Shown in pieces: positions 53,257 through 64,000 of a DNA stretch of 64,000 nucleotides. The notes beneath the pieces are model-generated. The model saw only the letters and a program-made list of their open reading frames with translations, had not been told where the DNA came from and made no database searches. Position 1 is the first letter of the stretch, and every line of letters begins with the position of its first letter. The translations under genes and the position numbers were made by a program. Source of the stretch: Tubulanus polymorphus (Eukaryota > Nemertea > Palaeonemertea > Tubulaniformes > Tubulanidae); NCBI RefSeq assembly GCF_964204645.1, contig NC_134025.1, positions 6,143,001 to 6,207,000 on the forward strand, in the 5' to 3' direction.

Positions 53257-55942
53257 TGCCCTGCAATCAGCAAAGCGTCATCGGGAAACAAATAAGTGTC
53301 CATGAATGTTTTATGTGATTTTAGTAATTTAGTTAGTTTGAATAGTTCGTTTTTGCTAGTGTGCAAAAACGAAAAATCGTATACAAAAAAACGAATCTTT
53401 TGGTTTTTGCTCCATAATATTTCGTTTTCTATAATTTTTCTATAATCAAGGTCATGTAAAAATCAATGCATGTGGTCGTTATCAGCCACCATAGTGAAAC
53501 GATCGCACACCGGGTTAATTTTTCATATTCATTAAACGTACAGAAAAAATTTTGTCAATGCTATTTCGTATACATAAAACATATGACTCTGGGTATTCAT
53601 TATTGCAAAAACGGGCATGTTTTTCGTTTGATTCAGGGATTTTCATAGGCACAGCGAAAAAATTCTCGATTCAATGTATACGTTCTCGGGGTCACGCACA
53701 ATTGTTTTCAACCAACGAAACCTTTGCACCGAAGCAGAACATGAAGTTTACAGATAGAAGATAATAACAATTTGTTTTTGTAATTCCTCGCTTTTTCGAC
53801 AGTTTGTTTCTTTAATACTATAGAAGATATTGGATTTAGAAGTTTGGAAACAAGATGGTGAAAATCCTGATGGATTAGTCGAATCCCAGGGTTTCAGTGC
53901 CTTAATTTTCTAAGTACAGCCTTTCGGCTCGCACTGTATCCCTCGGAACCTACATCATGTATTTATGAAAAAAATAATAATAGTATCGATTATCAATTAT
54001 ATTGTTTGTACGGTTTACGAAAAATAAATATCTATCTATCTGTCACTTGTTGTACAGATTATTTGAACTGATTAACATAATAAGTGATATTATCAAATAT
54101 ATTATCTAATATTTATCTATATATTTATGTTTTACAAGAATAAGATGTTGACATATATACCTCCGTCGCTGCCCAGCTGAAGATGAGCGCGGTCAGTCGT
54201 AATCAACCGGTCAATAATTATCGTTTTATCCATACGCGTAAAGCCTGTCCAAACGTAGCAGTCCTTCGCCAATAACCTAGTCAGTGTACATCTGGGTAGG
54301 ATCGTTGAGTGTCGTAGATCACTGTGGACACACTTCCAGGACTAGGTGAACATAGTCCGTGCTCTGGTTTCCATTGAAATAGAAAATATACGACAATGTG
54401 TAGATTTGTTATAATAGGGCAGGGTCTAAATAAGCTAGCGTGAATAGCACGAGTCGGATTGACTCGAATTGCGGTTAAATAGAGTTGACTGGAAAATCTC
54501 TGTAAGTGCTTCATTGTTGAATACGATAGATGCAAATAACAGCGGACTGGCTTGGCTCCGATGGGCTCTAAAACATCCATCGAAATTAAGACAACTAGAA
54601 TTTTTAGAAGTATAGATTTATTACGTCAAGCAACGGCTATGGATATATACATAATATAATAAATATTATGAACGAAATATATTTTCATTTCAATCACAGA
54701 CTAGCGACCAATTCGTGAAAAATTCAAACGTCGCAACTACAAAAACACGGCTAAATAAGCTCCATTATCTTCCACTTAGCGCCTACATTCTAAACAAAAA
54801 CGATTGAGTAATTTAAGTTTTAAAAATACACGAACAATAGCAGCTTTACGTTTTATCTTATAATTTATGATTATGATTATTTCGTCTTAGATTCATTTTT
54901 TTAAAATCAACAGTAATTGTTGAAATACACAGAAAAATGCAAATAGAAAATCAGACCATTCAATAATTACCAACATATACAGTCCTACATGATTGCGGTA
55001 CCAACTCTACGATTGTCGAGAAGTAAAAGGTGATACTTAATTATACGATCTAGTGCAAAGAATTTATATTCTAAAATGAAATAGAAGACTAGAACTGAAG
55101 GTGGCGACACGATGGTAGCATCATCAATAACAAACCAAAATATTTAAATGGAAGGCCAATGTCGACAATTCAATTTAGTTTAATTAGACTTACAGCTTAC
55201 GGTAATAAGATTGATGTGAAAATCAAATCAAAATCCAACCGACAACTATAGAAATGGATACCGTGAAGTTGGTGTCACATGAATGTTATATCTGAGTGAT
55301 TAGATTTTATGTAATACATTCCTGATTACAAATACGTTTACCATACAACTAAATACGTTTACCATATAACTAAAGCTCTAAGATAAGGTTAAAACAAAAA
55401 TCGATGGTCAAACCTCAGATTTCAATACAAGTAATTCTAGGCGACTCATCACAGGTAAATCAGAAATTGATGACCTGATGGACGCCTCAAAGATAACAAT
55501 CTAAATTTGGGAGAAATAGAGAAAAGCAAAAAGGCTTGGAATTACAGACAATAGAATTCATAGCAAATTGCATTGTCTCGAAACAACATGCAAATACCAT
55601 CAGACAAATATATATATATGGAAGTACATGTATATGGCATTGTACGAACATTGTGATGTAATTGGATCAACAGGTCAACAACAAAAACAAAATACGAAAA
55701 AATCGTAAAGCATTCGTAATTAAAAGTAACTATATTAAAAGCAATTCTCGGAAAATAAAAATTCCTGTCATTGACTAGAGACAGTTGTTTTCAGCAATTA
55801 ATACACGATTATATTCGCAGTATATAAATGAAATGCCAAATAAATAGAATCACTAGGTCATATAAAGGCTCCCTGATAAATGTGAATCATACAAGCAGGC
55901 TTTACAAATTGCATGTCTTCTCTTTTTCAGTATTCAACCGTT
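53257..55942. other. Spacer between the SLC6 array and the PTGR2 block
   Basis: The left part carries upstream sequence shared with copy A (54165-54235). A dispersed repeat at about 53890-54055 (cagtgccttaattttctaag ... ggtttacgaaaaataaatat, ending in tatctatctatctg) resembles the insert at 61580-61700. The segment 55530-55940 is the 3' flank of PTGR2 and is shared with 60120-60575. No gene was recognised. Confidence 0.5.
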
Positions 55943-57873
55943 TTAAGGGTTATCAACATGTACAATTTGTTTACCAATATTACCACCAGACATCATCTTC
56001 ACAAATGCTTTGCCAGTATTATACAATCCTTCTTCAATGCATTCTCTATACTGAAACAACAATTCATTGAGCGCTATCATTAAAACGATGTTTCTTCCGA
56101 TATGGAATCTTTCCCAAAGAGATTGAATTTTATATGCACATTTACCTTAATGTTGTCATTGATAAACCATTTCATAAGCTGTTCAACTGCTGCTTCAAAT
56201 TGGTCAATGTAATTCAGTACCAAAAACCGTTCCCTATAAAACATGAGTACTTTACATAGAAAAATCAAGAAACATAACATAGAATCAGAAATAATTTTAA
56301 ACATTACCAGTATTTGATTTACCTGGTAATATTGTTGTCATCTACGTATTTTCGCACATCAGCTGGTAGAGCGGGTGGGTAGGTTTCATCCTTGTTGTAA
56401 ACAGAAATCTGCCCACACAGAACAATATGAGAATTCTTGTTCATCTAAAAAATGTAATAAACATACAGAAGGAATGGAGACATAGGCTGTACAAGGTTAC
56501 TCAATGAATGACCAAATTTGCTAAAAATATTTTACCTTTTGAATGACAGTGTTACTTATTTCACCACCAACATTATCAAAATATACGTCTACTCCATCAG
56601 GACATAATTCTTGTAATCTTTCAGCAATATTCTCAGTTTTATAATTGATGGCACCGTCAAATTTTAGTTCATCGATGATGTATTCTTTCTTTTCATCCAT
56701 TCCACAGATTCCAATAACTTTGCCACAACCTTCCAACTTAGCAAACTGAAAATAATCAAGGATGGAGATCCCAAGCCTAAAGGCTGTACCAATAAAAAGG
56801 GGATGCCCTGGACTATTTAAAATGCGAAGCCAATTAAGACACTGTCTCAAGACGTTACCTGTCCTGCAAATGAGCCAGTTGATCCAGCAGCTGCCTACAC
56901 AACAAATGTTTGGTTTGTTTGAGGTTTGATGTGAGCTTTTTCTCTGATTCCGATTAAAGCAGTTTAAGCTGTTCCTCCAAAAACTGATAGAATCATCGAG
57001 GGGGTTTCTGCCAAAGAATCTGGAACCTATCATCAATATATGAATTCATTTATAGATAGATAGACATTGTCATACTAATATGTCTTAAGCTTATACCTTA
57101 TTCAGTGGCGGATAAGAATCTGCATTTCGTAAATAATATGTCTTCCACGGCCATGTTAGAGCACATTCTACCAAATCACCAACTTCCAAACGTTTAGAAC
57201 TGCTTTCAACGATCACTCCTACTCCGCTCAGACCCCGCATTGTGTTGCCTGGTAGCCATGGTTTAAGATAATGCACTCCAGTGTCTTCATTCATGCAGCA
57301 TCTCTGAATATATACCAATAAATTCTTGTAAGACATACAAGATTAAGCCCTCCCTTTATATATAGCTGGTAAACTGACCCATTAGAGATCTTTATGACGG
57401 CAAAGTGAAGATCAACTTACAAGGGCAGGGTCAACAGATAGGAACAGCGTCTTAACAATAACCTCCCCAGGCTGTAAAGGACCTGTAGGATACGGACAGG
57501 ATTCATGACGAAAATGTTCAATTTTAGGCTCTCCATCGACCCCTACAATCAGAAATAATAAAATGTTGACAAAGCAAGGATATAGAAGGGCGTGGTTATC
57601 AGTGCAACGAATGTGTCTGTCAGTGGTGGCACTTACCAACGCAAGTGGCATTAAATGTAAAACATAAAATACATGCATCTGAATTCATTTGACATGATTG
57701 ATAAACTTAAAATGAAGCCACAAAATATGTAAATTTAGCCTAGAGATCAGACTTATTGAATTTTGACTGGCCGGCGGAGCAGTCTGTCACAATCTAAGCT
57801 TTTTGTCGATAGATATTTTGTAAGATATTTTACCTGGCCTGAATGCCAACGCAATGTGGAAATTAGCAGGCAT
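55943..57873 (-). pseudogene. PTGR2: Prostaglandin reductase 2 copy with two nonsense codons
   Basis: Eight exons align with the intact copy at 60576-62841: 57873-57834, 57542-57421, 57303-57097, 57026-56859, 56745-56536, 56444-56323, 56233-56146 and 56050-55943. Lengths and phases are the same, and splice sites look intact. Exon 4 has TAA at 56966-56964 (codon 144) where the intact copy has TTA, and TAG at 56897-56895 (codon 167) where it has TCG. Both lie before or within the NADPH-binding AAAGSTGS loop, so any product would lack the cofactor domain. The rest remains readable ([22 protein letters not shown]), so inactivation is recent. Confidence 0.9.
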
Positions 57874-58418
57874 GCTGTAATAAGAGACTATGGAAACTGA
57901 TATTATTGATGTGATCGACACCGCCAGCTGTGACACATTTGACAACTTTCAAACAGTTGTTTGCGATAGTTAGCTTGATATCTAATAACGGGGGTGGCTC
58001 CGAAAATTTCAAGTTTTGTTTCGTGGCGAGAAAATGAAACCAGAGCTCAGCATCGCAAATACAGCCCGCACGCCATCCCCGATTTTAGCGGTAAATTGAG
58101 TGGCGGTGAATGGGGTTTAGGTCAACCAAATACCTACAATTCTGCTCAGAACTATGTACCGTTAATGTTATTTGTGATGAATTATGGGTATATACACTTA
58201 ACATATAAAATCTATACAAAAAAAACCTTGCAACTGAATTTTTTGACAAACAAATCGCGATCAGGAAAACTAGTAGGCTAAAAATTTAGACGCGAGTCAT
58301 CCCCACACCCGGATCGCTGATCGATTCTTGAATGGGCATGTTCTAAGCCTGGCATGGCATACCATTTGATTGGCATGTTCTTGGTTTTTCTTTAATTCTG
58401 ATCATTTCATGTTTTTAT

Positions 58419-58665
58419 TATGCCTTAGATAATCTTAAGTATGATTCGAGAGACTAGGAAATCATCTATACACGGCCTCGTATCGTAAAGTCACGTTCGA
58501 GACACCGACGGCGATCATGTGGAGACATTCCAAATATTTATTTTCCGAGTGAAGTAAAAAACCTTATAAATTACGTGCATCCATTTAATTACATTCAATA
58601 GTAATACGATACGATCGCCTCATTCCAGCCTCTCCTCGAATTCATGAATTCATATCTAAGGCATA
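58419..58665. repeat. Inverted-repeat element
   Basis: tatgccttagata at the left and its exact reverse complement tatctaaggcata at the right bound a 247-bp unit with no coding content. It is possibly a MITE. Confidence 0.5.
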
Positions 58666-59054
58666 GTAGGCTAACTGCCACATGCCATGTTTAGAACTAA
58701 ACATGGAATTCGTTTTGGCACGGTTGATGCCATCTTAATTGAACAGTTCTAATCATTACCCCGGTAATTACTTTAACGGAGGGCCGATTATACACAATAG
58801 AAGACTTACAATACAATGAAGTCATCGCACCATCGATGAATGAGGTCATCGGTATATAGTTTTACGGCGGCGTACCACATAAATATGATTAAGGAGAGAG
58901 TTACTCATTCAACTTTATCGGGAAATATTGTAACACACTCATTCACTAAAGATTGTGCTAGAAGATTACGCTGGCGACGCGAGGGGCGGTAAATCGGGGT
59001 TTTTCTGTACATTCTAGATGCAAATCGATGCAAAGTTCTCTTCCATGAAATTCT

Positions 59055-59457
59055 AGGCGCTTTTACGAAACTGAATCTTTGTAAATCGATTTAAGTTTCA
59101 CGTTTACGGCACGCGGTTTAGTGAATCGGATTTGGTAAATCAACTCGTTTATGGACGCGGTTTAGTAAACTGATTTATTAAATCGACTAACTTGCTCGGC
59201 GAGCTAGTGGCGATTTAGTCAGTGAAATCCAACATGGCGTCCTCTTCGACCGCGGGCTTAAGACATGTATCGCAGACCATCATCTATCAATAATTCGGTC
59301 ACCATTGACGCCCATTTTCTTTTGAATCGCGACCTTTAAATTGATAAATTTATTCGACTCATTTACGAAACACGATTCGATTTACTAAACCTTTTGTTTC
59401 CCGACATCAAATCGGATTTAGCTAAACTGAATCAGATTCAATTTCGTAAAAGCGCCT
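59055..59457. mobile_element. MITE-like element in the decayed TRAPPC10 5' region
   Basis: Left end aggcgcttttacgaaactga and right end tttcgtaaaagcgcct are inverted repeats of about 20 bp. The 403-bp interior contains degenerate sub-repeats (gcggtttagt, aaatcgattta). It lies where exon 1 of the duplicated TRAPPC10 would be expected. Confidence 0.7.
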
Positions 59458-59704
59458 TCAGGCGGTACCGGTAGATGAGGTTGACGGGGAACTCGGGGGC
59501 GTTAAATCGTGGTATGCCAGTCAGAGTAGTCTACTATTTAGCGTGAGGCAAACCAGTAAAAAAAACTACAACGTATCGAAAAAGATAAGATCTTAACAAG
59601 TCTAAAGGGCTACTCGTCAGTTCAGTCATTCAACAAACACACCTTTTCTTTGATTGATTTTATGAATTGAAAGAGTCCAACAGAAGTTGAGATATTCGTT
59701 TCAG

Positions 59705-60021
59705 CTCATGGAGATCAAGATCTGATTGCAAAATTACATAATATACATAGTCAAAACTTACCCAGAGCCAGTAGAATGGAAAAGGCGTGTCAAATAGCGT
59801 CCTTTGGCTGAAAATATTGTAAGTTGTTGTGTGAATATACGAGCTGTTGGATACTTAAACTTGACCTTAGAAGTTGAATCTTTTAGGTCATATGGGCATC
59901 CAAGGAATGTGCATATTGAAGATATATTTATACCATTTTATACTGATATTCTTCCGACTGAGTGAGATGGATCACTTAATGAAAGTACTGTTCTTCCATT
60001 TATACTTACTGGACTGATTGT
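59705..60021 (+). pseudogene. TRAPPC10: Decayed 5' fragment of TRAPPC10
   Basis: Two segments match exons 2 and 3 of the intact gene at 63544-63863. Segment 59705-59784 keeps HGDQ and the KLHN region but has a net 2-base loss after it, and its donor has changed from GT to GC. Segment 59887-60021 keeps YGHPRNVHIEDIF but has an in-frame TGA at 59963-59965 (from CGA) and a short insertion near the end. Exon 1 was not found. It is the head-to-head partner of the PTGR2 pseudogene. Confidence 0.85.
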
Positions 60022-60575
60022 GTATTGACTGGGAACTGTACCTGGTAACCAACTGAGAAACCATTGAATGAATTTTGAAAGTTAACAAGTCCAATTAGGC
60101 AGAAATAAAGGAAATTGATAAAGCTTGGAATTACAGACAATAGAATTCTTTATAATTCATGGCAAAAAAATGCATTTCCTACATCTTAATGATACGTATT
60201 TCTTAAAATTACACGCATATATTATCGGACAACATAGCGAACAGGAAAATATACGATATGGAAGTATATATGGCCTTGTTATGGCCTTGTATGAACATAG
60301 TGATTTATTTGGATCAACAGGTCAACAACAAAAAATTACAACAAATCTATCAGCATTCGTAATAAAAAGTAACTATAAAAGCAATAGAGACAGTTGTTTT
60401 CAGCAATTGATACACGATCTTCTCCACAGGATATGAAATACTAAATAAATAGAATCACTAAAAGGTTCCCTGATTAACGTGAATCATACAAGCAGGCTTC
60501 ACAATTCGCACACGTAGTAGTTTGAATGTCGGATATGATACTGTCATGTCTTCTCTTTTTCAGTATTTAACCGTT

Positions 60576-62841
<2,266 letters not shown>

Positions 62842-63162
62842 GCTGTAATAAGAGGCTTAGAAACTGATATTATCGATAATCAACACCGCCAGCTGTGACT
62901 ACATATGACATCTTTCAAACCGTTTCAAGCGATAATTAAGCTTGCTACGCAGTAACGCGGGTGGCTCCGAGAATGTCAAGGTAATCTAACGTTTTGTTTC
63001 CGCTAGTTGCCGCTAGATGGCGGCGTAAACCCGGAAATCAAATAAGTTTTATTGAATTGAATTTAAATGGCTTTTTTTAATCAAAAGGCATGTTTTCAAC
63101 GAAGAAAAAAGCGATGAAATAGTCATTGATTAACTATGATGTATGAGACGTGACGGGATAAA
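62842..63162. promoter_or_regulatory. Shared divergent promoter region of PTGR2 and TRAPPC10
   Basis: Only 321 bp separates the two start codons, which point away from each other. Part of it (tagttgccgctagatggcgg near 63002) is GC-richer. No TATA box is obvious. A bidirectional promoter is inferred from spacing only. Confidence 0.5.
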
Positions 63163-64000
63163 ATGGAGCACAAGCCTATCATCACATGTAAGTCTACCAA
63201 CTAGCGTGAGGCAAACCAAAGGCACAACCAGTCAAGTCTTGTTGTTAGAAAAAAGATCTCAACAAGTTCAACGAGAACCCTAACCCTACTGCAAAGGGCA
63301 AGGCTATTCTTGCTTTAGGTGTGTTCGATTGGGCTGACTGAGATGACAAGTGGTGCCTGTTCACTGTTTGGTTGGTCAGCTTGGTGATATTGACCTATAT
63401 AAACCAGCTCTTCTGATGAAGGCTGTGTGATTAAGTCAGTCGGAGTGGTCCGGTCAATTGAGTTAGCAAACGCACCTTTTCTTTGATTGATTTTATAAAT
63501 TGACGAAGTCCAACAGAAGTTGAGATATTTCATTTTATTTTAGGTCATGGAGATCAAGCACTATTCGCGAAATTACATAATACACTTAGTCAAAACTTAC
63601 CCAAAGAGCCTGTAGAATGGAAAAGGTGAGTCATATGTAGCGTCCTTTGGCTAAAAATATTGTAAGTTGTAGTGTGATAACCCGTGCTAATGGATATCAA
63701 CTAATGACCTTACAACTTATATGAATCTTCCAGGTCTTACGGGCGTCCAAGGAATGTGCATATTGATGGTATATTCGTACCATTTAGTACTGAAATTCTT
63801 CCGACTGAGCGAGATCGATCACTTATCAAAGTACCGTTCTTCCATTCATACTGGACTGATTGTGTAAGTTGACTGAAAACTGAACCGGGTAACCAACTGA
63901 GAAGCCATTGAATGAATTTAGAAATGCGTTTGATGTCATGATTCATCAATGAAGTGAACGTTTTTTCTCTAGGATACTGATGTTTATAAAACCAGTGTTA
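63163..64000 (+). CDS. TRAPPC10: Trafficking protein particle complex subunit 10, 5' exons (partial)
   Basis: Four exons are in the window: 63163-63187, 63544-63625, 63734-63863 and 63973 to the right edge, all in phase. The product begins MEHKPIITCHGDQALF and continues with NLPKEPVEWKRSYGRP, FVPFSTEILP and FFHSYWTDCDTDVYK. This matches the conserved N-terminus of TRAPPC10 (human GDQNLF, LPREPMEWRRSYGR, YWTECCDTEVYK). TRAPPC10 is a core part of TRAPP II, which acts in Golgi vesicle tethering and Rab activation. Most of the roughly 1200-residue protein lies beyond the window. Confidence 0.92.

Noticed and set aside
53310-53460. AT-rich stretch with short palindromes
   Set aside because: No defined ends, no repeat copy elsewhere in the window and no coding content.
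54001-54055. tatctatctatctg microsatellite
   Set aside because: A simple tail of the dispersed repeat next to it, not an independent feature.

Overview
This window is nuclear DNA of a bilaterian animal, most likely a marine invertebrate. Genes are split into many short exons with GT-AG introns. Coding exons are clearly more GC-rich than the AT-rich introns and spacers. The content is neuronal receptors, channels and transporters, plus MITE-like and LINE repeats. Expanded Cys-loop receptor sets are common in lophotrochozoans, but the species cannot be fixed from sequence alone. All gene models were built by hand from splice sites and reading phase. Every full-length model closes in frame.

Layout. 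1-1820 (-): 5' coding part of a class C, metabotropic-glutamate-type GPCR, running off the left edge. 1.8-7.7 kb: mostly empty. 7721-21508 (-): a complete 25-exon Slowpoke/BK potassium channel of 1125 aa. 23324-34894: three different Cys-loop receptor genes, two cation-type (444 and 473 aa) and one anion-type (376 aa), with a small unknown secreted-protein gene between them. 35852-53256 (-): three tandem, intact SLC6 Na+/Cl- neurotransmitter transporter genes (605, 604 and 605 aa) with identical 14-exon structure. A truncated non-LTR retrotransposon with a 16-bp target duplication sits in the spacer between the second and third copies. 55943-64000: a duplicated block holding prostaglandin reductase 2 (PTGR2, -) head to head with the 5' end of TRAPPC10 (+). 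The left block is decayed: two nonsense codons in PTGR2, and a broken TRAPPC10 fragment. The right block is intact, and TRAPPC10 runs off the right edge.

Together the genes form a neuronal cluster: glutamate-type GPCR, BK channel, three ligand-gated channels, and a triplicated transporter of the GABA/taurine/creatine branch. The two right-hand genes are housekeeping (lipid metabolism, Golgi trafficking). The most interesting points are non-consensus residues in the BK voltage sensor and calcium bowl, and in all three Cys-loop pores. Others are the transporter triplication, and a segmental duplication in which both genes of one copy have decayed. I found no prokaryotic-type system, CRISPR array, tRNA or rRNA.
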